From an uncultured Demequina sp. (GTDB lineage Bacteria > Actinomycetota > Actinomycetes > Actinomycetales > Demequinaceae), in the NCBI GenBank assembly GCA_937925595.1, contig CALALQ010000304.1, positions 13,977 through 77,976 of the forward strand: a stretch of 64,000 nt of DNA. The letters are read 5' to 3'. Positions 51,039 to 58,788 of this stretch are shown piece after piece. The first letter of the stretch is position 1; every line of letters begins with the position of its first letter. The notes beneath the pieces were generated by a model. The model searched no databases and was not told where the DNA came from. It saw only the letters and a list, made by a program, of their open reading frames with translations. Made by a program: the position numbers and the translations under genes.

Positions 51039-51067
51039 TTGTCTGCCGTAACTCGCCCACCTAGGTT
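51039..51067 (+). promoter_or_regulatory. Promoter of the first RTX-like gene
   Basis: TTGTCT (51039-51044) and TAGGTT (51062-51067) are 17 bp apart and 28 bp before the ATG at 51096. The same -10 and spacing occur at the second RTX-like gene (51766/51789). Confidence 0.55.
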
Positions 51068-51095
51068 GGCCGTGTCCACTAGGGAGGGGAATCTC

Positions 51096-51689
51096 ATGAG
51101 GAAGTCCATCGCTGTGCCTGTGGTCGCGGTAGGCATCGTGGCCCTGACCGCGACCGCCGTCTACGCCGGGGCTCGCGGCTACGACCGCGCCGACGGCAAC
51201 GCCCAGGTCACCGCCGGGTCGAGCACATGCCTGGGCAAGAAGCCCACGATCGTGGGCAAAGGCACCACCGTGATGGGCACGTCAGGCAACGATGTCATCG
51301 TCTCCAAGACCGCGAACGCGGAGGTCTACGGGCTGGGCGGCGACGACACGATCTGCCTGTACAACATCGGCGCCTCCGCCTACGGCGGCGACGGTCGCGA
51401 CGTGCTCTGGGCGGACGGCAACCAAGGTCACTTGCTGTCCGGCGGCGCTGGCGACGACGTGCTGCTGACGTCCAACAAGTTCGTCACTGGGCTTGGTGAC
51501 GGCGGTGACAACGTGCTCGTTGGCGGACCCGGCGCGGACATGATCTACGGCGGCGGGGGCGACGACGTGCTGATCGGCTTCAGCGGCAACGACACCCTTC
51601 GCGGCGGCAACGGAGCCGACTATGTGCGCGGCGGATCCGGCAGCGACAGCTCGAAGGGTGAGGGCGACACCGACATCCTCGTCGATTAG
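51096..51689 (+). CDS. Exported RTX-like calcium-binding repeat protein 1
   Basis: A 197-residue secreted protein. The signal peptide is MRKSIAVPVVAVGIVALTAT followed by AVYAGARG. The mature part has a short Cys-containing segment (STCLGKKPTIVGKG, then ICLYNIG) and about six hemolysin-type nonapeptide repeats of GGxGxDxLx type (GGAGDDVLL, GGPGADMIY, GGGGDDVLI, GGNGADYVR, GGSGSDSSK). No catalytic domain is attached. It is followed by a paralogue at 51823; both have look-alike promoters. Function unknown; calcium-dependent folding outside the cell is the family expectation. Confidence 0.88.
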   Translation: MRKSIAVPVVAVGIVALTATAVYAGARGYDRADGNAQVTAGSSTCLGKKPTIVGKGTTVMGTSGNDVIVSKTANAEVYGLGGDDTICLYNIGASAYGGDGRDVLWADGNQGHLLSGGAGDDVLLTSNKFVTGLGDGGDNVLVGGPGADMIYGGGGDDVLIGFSGNDTLRGGNGADYVRGGSGSDSSKGEGDTDILVD

Positions 51690-51724
51690 CGCGGGTGCCG
51701 CGTGCTCGCCGTGCTTAAGGGCGT

Positions 51725-51794
51725 GAACCGGCCACAAACGTGCGCGACGCACGGCGACGAGGGGCTTGCGAACCGGTTCACAAACGTCTAGGTT
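51725..51794 (+). promoter_or_regulatory. Promoter and repeated regulator-like site of the second RTX-like gene
   Basis: TTGCGA (51766-51771) and TAGGTT (51789-51794) form a 17-bp-spaced promoter. Two near-identical direct repeats lie around it: GAACCGGCCACAAACGT (51725-51741) and GAACCGGTTCACAAACGT (51770-51787). The second covers the -35/-10 spacer and contains the palindrome GAACCGGTTC. Confidence 0.55.
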
Positions 51795-51822
51795 TTCCCT
51801 GTCAACAACGGGAGGGAAACCC

Positions 51823-52431
51823 ATGAAGAAGTCCATCGCCGTGCCGCTTGCTGCTGTGACAGCGCTCGTCCTGACCGCGACGGGAGCCTACGCCGCAGCT
51901 CGCAACTTTGGGCCGGCCGACGCCGACGCGCAGGCCCTGCGCGCCAAGACCGACAAATGCATGGGCAAGAAGCCCACGATCGTCGGCACCGAGGAGGTCG
52001 TGCTGGGCACTTCCGGCAATGACGTGATCGTGTCGCTGTACTGGGGTGCGGAGGTCTACGGCCTCGCCGGAGACGACACCATCTGCATCTACAACGGCGG
52101 CGACTCCTCTGCCTACGGCGGGCCTGGTCGCGATGTCATCTGGGTGGACAACAACATTGCGCACGTCCTGGTTGGCGGTCCGGGCGACGACGTGCTGCTT
52201 GCGAGCAACAAGATGATCACGGGCCTTGGCAAGGGCGGCGAGAACATCATGATCGGCGGTCCCGGCAAGGACAAGATCTACGGCGGGGGTGGTGCCGAAT
52301 ACCTCTTCGGTGGTGCCGGCAATGACTACATTCGTGGCGGCGAGGGCAACGACTTCCTACGAGGCCAATGGGGGGACGACAACTTGAACGGAGGCTACGG
52401 GGACGACGACGTCGACGACGCCAACGACTAG
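51823..52431 (+). CDS. Exported RTX-like calcium-binding repeat protein 2
   Basis: A 202-residue paralogue of the preceding gene with the same plan: signal peptide MKKSIAVPLAAVTALVLTAT, then TDKCMGKKPTIVGTEEVV, CIYNGG and hemolysin-type repeats (GGPGDDVLL, GGPGKDKIY, GGAGNDYIR, GGEGNDFLR). The ATG at 51823 follows GGGAGGGAAA. It ends with a 4-bp overlap with convergent acs. The pair arose by tandem duplication. Confidence 0.88.
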   Translation: MKKSIAVPLAAVTALVLTATGAYAAARNFGPADADAQALRAKTDKCMGKKPTIVGTEEVVLGTSGNDVIVSLYWGAEVYGLAGDDTICIYNGGDSSAYGGPGRDVIWVDNNIAHVLVGGPGDDVLLASNKMITGLGKGGENIMIGGPGKDKIYGGGGAEYLFGGAGNDYIRGGEGNDFLRGQWGDDNLNGGYGDDDVDDAND

Positions 52432-54428
52432 TCGCCCTTTCCAGTGTCGAGCCCGGCCTTGATCGCATCCATCACCGAGGTGTCCGCCAGCGTGGTCACG
52501 TCGCCGATGGGCCTGTGCTCGGCCACGTCTCGCAGCAAGCGGCGCATGATCTTGCCGGAGCGCGTCTTGGGGACCTCGCTCACGACCAAGATCGTGCGCG
52601 GCTTGGCGAGCGCGCCGATGCGCTGGCGAACGGTCTCCCGCAAGGCCGCAGCAATCTCTTCACCGGACGCCTGGGCCCCAGCAGCGTCGGACTTCACGAC
52701 CACGAAGGCGACCACCGCCTGACCCGTCGTCTCGTCGCAGGCGCCCACCGCGGCGGCCTCCGCAACCCACGGGTGCGAGACGAGCGCGTGCTCGATCTCC
52801 GTCGTGGACAGGCGGTGGCCGGAGACGTTCATGACGTCATCGACGCGACCCAGCAGCCAGATGTCGCCGTCGACGTCCTTCTTGGCGCCATCGCCGGCGA
52901 AGTACATGCCGTCGAACTGGTTCCAGTAGGTCTTCGAGTAGCGCTTGCGGTCGCCCCAGATGCCGCGCAGCATGCTGGGCCACGGCTCGCGGATCACCAG
53001 GTAGCCGCCCTCTCCGTTGGCGACGGAGCGGCCCGTGTCATCCACCACGTCGGCGACGATGCCGGGCAGCGGTGTCTGCGCGGAGCCGGGCTTGGTTGAC
53101 GTCACACCTGGCAGCGGGCTGATCATGATCGCGCCGGTCTCGGTCTGCCACCACGTGTCGACAATGGGGCAGCGGTTGCCGCCGATGTGCTCGCGGTACC
53201 ACATCCACGCCTCTGGGTTGATGGGCTCACCCACCGAGCCGAGCAGCCGCAGCGAGCTGAGGTCGTACTGAGCCGGGATCGCGGCGCCCCACTTCATGAA
53301 CGTGCGGATCGCGGTGGGCGCCGTGTAGAGGATGGTGACCTTGTAGCGCTCAACGATCTCCCACCAGCGGCCTTCATTGGGCGTGTTGGGCGTACCTTCG
53401 TAGAGCACCTGGGTGGCGCCATTGATCATGGGTCCGTAGACGATGTACGAGTGGCCGGTGATCCAGCCCACGTCCGCGGTGCACCAGTAGACATCGGTCT
53501 CCGGCTTGATGTCGAACACCAGGCGGTGAGTGGTCGCGGCACCCGTGAGGTAACCGCCCGTGGTGTGGAAGAGTCCCTTGGGCTTCCCCGTGGTGCCGGA
53601 AGTGTAGAGGATGAACAGCGGGTGCTCAGCCTCAACCCATTCCGGCTCGTGCTCTGCCGGCTGAGGATCGACCACGTCATGCCACCAGACGTCGCGCCCC
53701 TCGACCCAGTTGGTGTCCTGGCCGGTTCGCTTCACGACGAGCACATTCGTGACGCTCGCCGGCGGCTCCGGATAGGCGTCCGACGCTGCGAGGGCTTCGT
53801 CGACGAGCGGCTTGAGAGCGAAGTGGGCTCCGCGACGGTTTCCGCCGTCGGCGGTGATGACGAGCTTGGCTTCGGCGTCGTCGATGCGCTGGCGCAGGCT
53901 CTCGGCGCTGAAGCCGCCAAAGACCACCGAGTGCACGGCACCGATGCGCGCGCACGCGAGCATCGCGATGACCGCCTCGGGGATCTGGGGCAGGTAGATG
54001 GCGACGCGGTCGCCCTTGGTGAGTCCCAGGGAGAGCAGGCCGTTCGCCGCCTTCTGCACGCGCTCGTAGACGTCGTTGTAGGTGATCACCTCGCGGTCGC
54101 CGGGCTCTCCCTCGAAGTAGAAGGCGACGCGATCGCCACGGCCTTCGCGCACGTGGCGGTCCACGGCGTTGTCGCAGGCGTTGAGGGTGCCGTCGTGGAA
54201 CCAGCGCGCGACCGGCGCGTCAGACCAGTCGAGGACCTCCGTGAACGGCTCTTTCCAGGCAAGACGCAGTGCTTCTTCGCGCCAATAGCCAAGACGATCG
54301 GCAGCGGCCTTCTTGTACTCGTAGGCGGTGCCGTTGGCATGTGCCGCGAAGCTGACGAGCGGGGGGAAGGTGCGTGTCTCGGTGAACAGGTTCTCGAGGG
54401 TTGGGGACCCATGGGCATCGTTGACCAT
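52428..54428 (-). CDS. acs: Acetyl-CoA synthetase (Acs)
   Basis: Activates acetate to acetyl-CoA via acetyl-AMP. The 666-residue ANL enzyme has the P-loop LYTSGTTGKPKGLFHTTGG, the aromatic core WWQTETGAIM, the hinge region and the C-terminal PKTRSGKIMRRLLRDV whose Lys is the site of regulatory acetylation in known Acs proteins. Length is standard (~650). It stands alone, converging on the second RTX-like gene with a 4-bp overlap. Confidence 0.96.
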   Translation of the reverse strand: MVNDAHGSPTLENLFTETRTFPPLVSFAAHANGTAYEYKKAAADRLGYWREEALRLAWKEPFTEVLDWSDAPVARWFHDGTLNACDNAVDRHVREGRGDRVAFYFEGEPGDREVITYNDVYERVQKAANGLLSLGLTKGDRVAIYLPQIPEAVIAMLACARIGAVHSVVFGGFSAESLRQRIDDAEAKLVITADGGNRRGAHFALKPLVDEALAASDAYPEPPASVTNVLVVKRTGQDTNWVEGRDVWWHDVVDPQPAEHEPEWVEAEHPLFILYTSGTTGKPKGLFHTTGGYLTGAATTHRLVFDIKPETDVYWCTADVGWITGHSYIVYGPMINGATQVLYEGTPNTPNEGRWWEIVERYKVTILYTAPTAIRTFMKWGAAIPAQYDLSSLRLLGSVGEPINPEAWMWYREHIGGNRCPIVDTWWQTETGAIMISPLPGVTSTKPGSAQTPLPGIVADVVDDTGRSVANGEGGYLVIREPWPSMLRGIWGDRKRYSKTYWNQFDGMYFAGDGAKKDVDGDIWLLGRVDDVMNVSGHRLSTTEIEHALVSHPWVAEAAAVGACDETTGQAVVAFVVVKSDAAGAQASGEEIAAALRETVRQRIGALAKPRTILVVSEVPKTRSGKIMRRLLRDVAEHRPIGDVTTLADTSVMDAIKAGLDTGKGD

Positions 54429-54537
54429 GGCGTCAGACTAGACACGATTGCCGGGTCTTTACCAACCCAGACCAGGGGGTTTGTTAGGTGCCCTGGTAAT
54501 CGCGGGAGGCGCCGCGACACGCGCGGGACACGCGGCC

Positions 54538-54597
54538 GGCGACCCCAGCGTCGGCCCGCCCCGCTGGAACGGCGACCCCAGCGTCGGCCCGCCCCGC
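54538..54597. repeat. Tandem 27-bp direct repeat carrying the CAGCGTCGG motif
   Basis: Two exact 27-bp copies (54538-54564 and 54571-54597), period 33 bp, each contain GCGACCCCAGCGTCGG. They lie in the 324-bp gap (54429-54752) between acs and a small gene. The gap holds no convincing ORF; the rest is GC-rich sequence and the inverted repeat that follows. Confidence 0.9.
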
Positions 54598-54698
54598 CCT
54601 GCGTCCGCACGGCAAATGTCCTCGACCTGTCCTCGCCCTCGTTTCGCGTCCTAGGCGTGCGCGGCCGCCAACGCCGATTTGCCGTGCGGACGCAGGGC
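54596..54698. repeat. 22-bp perfect inverted repeat
   Basis: Arms at 54596-54617 and 54677-54698 (ending/starting in GTCCGCACGGCAAAT and ATTTGCCGTGCGGAC) are exact complements with a 59-nt loop. The core TCCGCACGG is shared with the inverted repeat at 43788-43884, and each is preceded by the GCGACCCCAGCGTCGG element. Confidence 0.9.
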
Positions 54699-54752
54699 GC
54701 GGGCGGCCCGGCCCCGGGTGCGGTCCTCGCGCATTCATGTTTCGATGGAGGC

Positions 54753-55040
54753 ATGAGCGCTTCAGGCGATTACCGCTTTGCAACCAGGACCAACGGCGAG
54801 GTGGTGATCTTCCACCACGGCAAGCTCGCCAAGATGCTCCGCGAGAAGCCCGCGCAGGACTTCCTCGACGCGATCAAGGACCTGCCGCCGGGCGAGGACC
54901 AGGCGGTGATGGCGGCCGCGGTAGGTCACGACGATCAGATGCCGCGCCCCACGTCGGGCACCGGACCCACCGGCAAGTCGCTCCACGGCGACGGCATGAG
55001 CCACGCCCACAAGGAGTTCCGTCGCAAGAGCGGCGGCTGA
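54753..55040 (+). CDS. Small hypothetical protein, 95 residues
   Basis: A soluble, charged protein (MSASGDYRFATRTNGEVVIF, then HHGKLAKMLREKPAQDFLDA) with a His/Lys-rich disordered tail. The hydrophilic N-terminal alpha/beta unit has no family I can name. The ATG at 54753 follows a purine-rich GGAGG. It directly abuts the convergent next gene. Confidence 0.68.
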   Translation: MSASGDYRFATRTNGEVVIFHHGKLAKMLREKPAQDFLDAIKDLPPGEDQAVMAAAVGHDDQMPRPTSGTGPTGKSLHGDGMSHAHKEFRRKSGG

Positions 55041-56435
55041 CTATTCCGCGGGCACCTCGTGGACCAGCGGCACGCTGATGCCGATGCCGGGCGCGACTTC
55101 GCGCACCTTCGCGAGGTCGATCTCCCGCGTCAGGACTTCCCTGAGCACATCCGGCGGCACCTGGCACGTCCAGTCGCCGGCGTCCCTGCTGCCCGAGCAG
55201 TACGGCGCGACGCGGTCATCGCGCGAGAGCTCGGTTGAGCCGATGTCCATCGAGAGTTCCTGAAGGCTGTCAACGCCGTCAGCGGCGAACGCTTCGGCCA
55301 GCGCAAGCTGCTCACCGAACACCATGGGAGTCACGTAGTAGAGCCGATAGGTGCCGGGCTCGAAGTCGCTCCACCTCTTCTCGAAGTCCCGCCAGGCCTT
55401 GTCCCACGCGTTCTTCTCTTCCGAAGTAGCGGTGTCCCAGTTGAACTCCTTGAAGTCCTTGATCATCTCCTCAAAGTCGACTCGCGCGTCGCAGAAATCG
55501 GATCGCGAGACGCCGAACTTGGGACTCATGATCGCCGAGTTCGTGTGGTACAGCTCCATGCCGACGAACTCCTGGCGGGAGGTGTAGACCACCTCGTGGT
55601 CGAGGGTGATGACGTACATGGTGGGGTCGGCCAGCACCGGCTCCTTCGCCTCGCTATCGCCCACGAAGTTGGGGTTCAGTATGAACCACGCGCCGTAGCC
55701 AGGCTCATTCTGGATGGTCGCCCGCGCCTCCGGGGTCAGCCCACCCACGGACTGCGCCGTCGGCTTGAACTCGTCACCGCACTCCGGCAACTTGAAACCG
55801 ATGAACGCGGCGTCAAAGTCGCGCTTGGGATTCCATGACACGGCCTTGAGGTCGGCGCTGGGACTGGGGTTGGGGCTGCCCGACGCTGTGGGGCCCTCGG
55901 CGGCCGGCCCGCCAATAGTGGGGAGGTAGTTGAGCGCCGCATAGCCTCCGACGGCCACCGCGGCAATGGCGGCCACCGTGCCGACGGCCGCGCGCCCCAG
56001 TGCAGACCGGCGCTGCTGGCGAGCGGGGCCAATGAGTGCGTTGACGCCGCCGGTGGGGACCGCGTAGACGCCGGACGCCTCGACGAAGCGCACGCGCATG
56101 GCGTGGGTCTGCTCGTCGGTGACTGATGGGAGGGGGTCGGGTGTTGCCTTGCGCAGGACGGCCTTGACCCCTGCGCCGTCCTTGGCGTCGATGGCCTGGA
56201 GCACGATCGCGGCGCGAACCGGGTCTGTCGCGTGGACTGCCATCCACTCACGGGCGGCGAGTTCTGCGGCGCGCAGCCCCTTGGGGCGCTTGCGCCTGCC
56301 GAACACGGCGATGGCGGCGCTCTGGGCGAGTTCCTTGGCCTCAGCGGGATCGTCCTCGAGGAGGTTCGCGTAGGCGACAAGCGCGCTGAAGCGCGTCCGC
56401 ACCAGGTCGGTGTACGTGTTGTGCCAGGCCCCCAT
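55041..56435 (-). CDS. Membrane-anchored protein with sigma-like N-terminus and Cys-containing extracytoplasmic domain
   Basis: 464 residues in three parts. Residues ~1-75 (YTDLVRTRFSALVAYANLLE, then AKELAQSAAIAVFGRRKRPK) resemble region 2 of SigE-family sigma factors but look degenerate. One transmembrane helix follows (GRAAVGTVAAIAAVAVGGYA, about residues 148-168). The exported part has the pattern shared with the gene at 56792: LPECGDEF, DFCDARVDF, PGTYRLYYVTPMVFGE, DRVAPYCSG and WTCQVPPDVLREVL. The homologous gene is next on the same strand. Function unknown; I infer a sensor-like role. Confidence 0.75.
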   Translation of the reverse strand: MGAWHNTYTDLVRTRFSALVAYANLLEDDPAEAKELAQSAAIAVFGRRKRPKGLRAAELAAREWMAVHATDPVRAAIVLQAIDAKDGAGVKAVLRKATPDPLPSVTDEQTHAMRVRFVEASGVYAVPTGGVNALIGPARQQRRSALGRAAVGTVAAIAAVAVGGYAALNYLPTIGGPAAEGPTASGSPNPSPSADLKAVSWNPKRDFDAAFIGFKLPECGDEFKPTAQSVGGLTPEARATIQNEPGYGAWFILNPNFVGDSEAKEPVLADPTMYVITLDHEVVYTSRQEFVGMELYHTNSAIMSPKFGVSRSDFCDARVDFEEMIKDFKEFNWDTATSEEKNAWDKAWRDFEKRWSDFEPGTYRLYYVTPMVFGEQLALAEAFAADGVDSLQELSMDIGSTELSRDDRVAPYCSGSRDAGDWTCQVPPDVLREVLTREIDLAKVREVAPGIGISVPLVHEVPAE

Positions 56436-56518
56436 TGCGCCCTCCGTCTCGCGGACAGACTATCGCGGCCAAACCAGCACTTTTGAGCGGTGGTGCAGCC
56501 CCAAACTCCCCACCCCCC

Positions 56519-56742
56519 GGTTTAGGCAATTCACTGGCACTGATTTGGGGTGGGACTGCCAGTTTTAGGCAACTCACTGCTACTTGGGTGGGGAGAACGT
56601 CGAGCGAGCGGAATGCGGGCGTCGCCTGGCTGCTCAAGTCGCCATGACTTGCCTAAACCGCGGGGGAAGACGCAGAAAGTGCGAGTGACTTGCCTAAACC
56701 GGAGTGTGACGCGCGATTCAGTGCCAGTGAGTTGCCTAAACC
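56519..56742. repeat. Five copies of the 23-bp TTTAGGCAA repeat in inverted arrangement
   Basis: Two plus-strand copies (56519-56541 and 56562-56584, 43 bp apart) face three minus-strand copies (about 56637-56659, 56678-56700 and 56720-56742, 41-42 bp apart). The consensus on the plus strand is about GGTTTAGGCAAYTCACTGGC plus ACT. This fills most of the 356-bp gap (56436-56791) between two homologous genes; I see no gene in it. Two further copies are at 22288-22352. Confidence 0.9.
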
Positions 56743-56791
56743 AAGGGGTCGGGGCGGGGCGGGGCGGGCGGGCGTGGCCTCGGCGCGCACT

Positions 56792-57757
56792 TTACGGGAT
56801 CGTGATCGTCACCGGCTTGGAGATCGCGACCGCCGGGGGGCCGTCCACGACGTACGCCTGGGGCACGTCGCGCGCGATGACATCCGCGAGCACGTCCTGC
56901 GGAACGTCGCAGTTGCGCGCCACAACGTCGCCGTCGACGTCGAGCTCGTCCGTGCAGTAGGGGTCGAGTCGCTCGTCGCGACCCAGCGGCGAGTCGCCGA
57001 TCGAATAGGTGAGCGTGCCGATGTTGTCCACGCCCTCTTCGCTCAGTGCGCGAGCGATAGCGGCGGGCTCTCCAAGCACGATGGGGGCCACGGCATAGAT
57101 CTTGTACTCACCGGAGGGAAGCAGCGCGTTGAGGCGGTTGAACTCCTCGCTGGCCTCCTGCGCGGCGGCGATGTCCTCGGCGGTGGCGGTCTCGAAGTCC
57201 ACACCGGCCCAGATCTCGGCCAGCTGGTCGGCGACGTCGCACAGTGTGGGGCCGGTGAGGCCAACGCCGTCACCCGCTTGCGTCGCGGAGCCGGGGATCG
57301 CCACAAAGTACTGCGGCACGTACTCGGCACCCCAGTCGGGAGAGACCACCACGTCGTCGCGAGTGATGATGAAGTGGCCCTCTGTGCCTAGGAACGCGAC
57401 GGGGTCCTGGCTGGTGGTCGCGTAGCTCGCGGTGACATTGAGGTAGTCGATGCCCTCGACGTTCTCGACCTGGGCGTTCGCTGAAATCTCCACACCGTTC
57501 GCGGTCGTAGGCTCGCCGGTCCAGGTGTCTCCGCACTGCGGGTGGGGAACCATGTCTCCCACTTGCGCGGCGACGTCGTCGAGGATGAATGTGAGGCGCA
57601 CGTAGGCGACGTCAGAGGTGGTGGGGGAGGGCGAGGCGATGGGTGACGGCTCCGCCGGTGGCCGCGTGCCCTGGTACCACTTCACGCCGAACCAGCCGAT
57701 TGCCGCAGACGCGAGCGCCACCATGAGGGCGGCGACGATCTTCAGCGCCTTGGGCAC
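56792..57757 (-). CDS. Membrane-anchored Cys-containing protein, homologous to the gene at 55041
   Basis: A 321-residue protein with one N-terminal hydrophobic helix (LKIVAALMVALASAAIGWFG, residues ~5-24) and no sigma-like part. The exported region matches the neighbour: HPQCGDTW, TLCDVADQL, PSGEYKIYAVAPIVLGE, DERLDPYCTD and RNCDVPQDVLADVI. The GTG at 57757 is chosen because GAGGAG lies 8 bp upstream. It is the downstream member after the gap; both are transcribed in the same direction. Function unknown. Confidence 0.78.
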   Translation of the reverse strand: MPKALKIVAALMVALASAAIGWFGVKWYQGTRPPAEPSPIASPSPTTSDVAYVRLTFILDDVAAQVGDMVPHPQCGDTWTGEPTTANGVEISANAQVENVEGIDYLNVTASYATTSQDPVAFLGTEGHFIITRDDVVVSPDWGAEYVPQYFVAIPGSATQAGDGVGLTGPTLCDVADQLAEIWAGVDFETATAEDIAAAQEASEEFNRLNALLPSGEYKIYAVAPIVLGEPAAIARALSEEGVDNIGTLTYSIGDSPLGRDERLDPYCTDELDVDGDVVARNCDVPQDVLADVIARDVPQAYVVDGPPAVAISKPVTITIP

Positions 57758-57970
57758 GGCAAAGTCTCCTCGAAAGGGGTGGGCATTGGTCGCCCGGCAA
57801 CGGGCGCACGCATAGCGTAACAAGTCGCGACGCTCGCCTCACTCGCGCGCATCGTGCCCCAATCACTTGATTACTGACTACTCAATAAGACGTGATCCGC
57901 GAGCGAAAGGTGGGGAGGCAAATGTTGCAAAACGGTCACGATCTGCGAATCGCCGCCCCGCGAGCGGGAT

Positions 57971-58762
57971 CTACTCGAAGCGGCGGCGGCGAAGAGACCG
58001 GATCACCAGCGCCGTGACCACGACGGCGCCTGCGATGAGCACCACTCCGGCTGCGACTGAGGCAGGCGCGTTGCGGGCGCGCAGAGCCACGGGTTTGCGG
58101 AAGCGCAACACTCCCCAGCCGTTGTCGAGGGCCGCCCGGCGCAGCGCGCGATCAGGGTTCACGGCGTACCCGTGGCCCACCACGGCGAGCATGGGCATGT
58201 CCGTGATTGAGTCGGAGTAGGCATAAGAGCGCTTGAGGTCATAGCCGCGCTCTTTGGCCATCTCTTTGATGGCGATCGCCTTGTTCTCGCCGAACGCGTA
58301 GAAGTCGATATCTCCCGTGAAGCGTCCGTCTTCGATGGTCATGCGGGTGGCGATCACGCCGTCGGCGCCCAGCAGCTCTGCGATCGGCTGGACCACCTCG
58401 ACCGCGGAGGCGCTCACGACGATGACGTCGCGCCCCAGTCGGTGGTGCGCGTCGATGAGGACAAGCGCCTCCTCGAACACCACCGGGTCGATGTACTCCT
58501 TGACGGTCTCCTCGAGGATCTCGTTGAGCCTGTCCACTTCCCAGCCGCGGATCAGCTCGCTGAGCGCATCGCGCAGACGGTTGGTGCGCCTCTCGTTCGC
58601 GCCGCCCATGTGGAACAGCAGGGAGGCGTAGGCGGTGCGCAGCGCGGCGGTGCGGGTGAGCAGGCCGCCTTCGAGCAGAGGGCGCGACAACGCGGAGGAC
58701 GAGCTCATCGCGATGATGGTCTTGTCCAGGTCAAAGAACGCGGCGGTGCGCGAGTTGGCCAT
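57971..58762 (-). CDS. HAD-IB-family phosphatase with C-terminal membrane helix
   Basis: A 263-residue HAD phosphatase of the SerB-like group. The nucleophile motif FFDLDKTII (Asp11/Asp13), motif II VIVVSASAVEVV and motif III YAYSDSITDMPMLAVVG are present, and a single hydrophobic helix near the C-terminus (VAAGVVLIAGAVVVTALVI) may tether it to the membrane. It diverges from tadA by 26 bp. In mycobacteria a HAD-IB gene (Rv3661) occupies the same place beside the Tad cluster. Phosphoserine- or lipid-phosphate-type substrates are possible. Confidence 0.88.
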   Translation of the reverse strand: MANSRTAAFFDLDKTIIAMSSSSALSRPLLEGGLLTRTAALRTAYASLLFHMGGANERRTNRLRDALSELIRGWEVDRLNEILEETVKEYIDPVVFEEALVLIDAHHRLGRDVIVVSASAVEVVQPIAELLGADGVIATRMTIEDGRFTGDIDFYAFGENKAIAIKEMAKERGYDLKRSYAYSDSITDMPMLAVVGHGYAVNPDRALRRAALDNGWGVLRFRKPVALRARNAPASVAAGVVLIAGAVVVTALVIRSLRRRRFE

Positions 58763-58788
58763 TAACCCTCCTACCTCAGGGTATCGGC

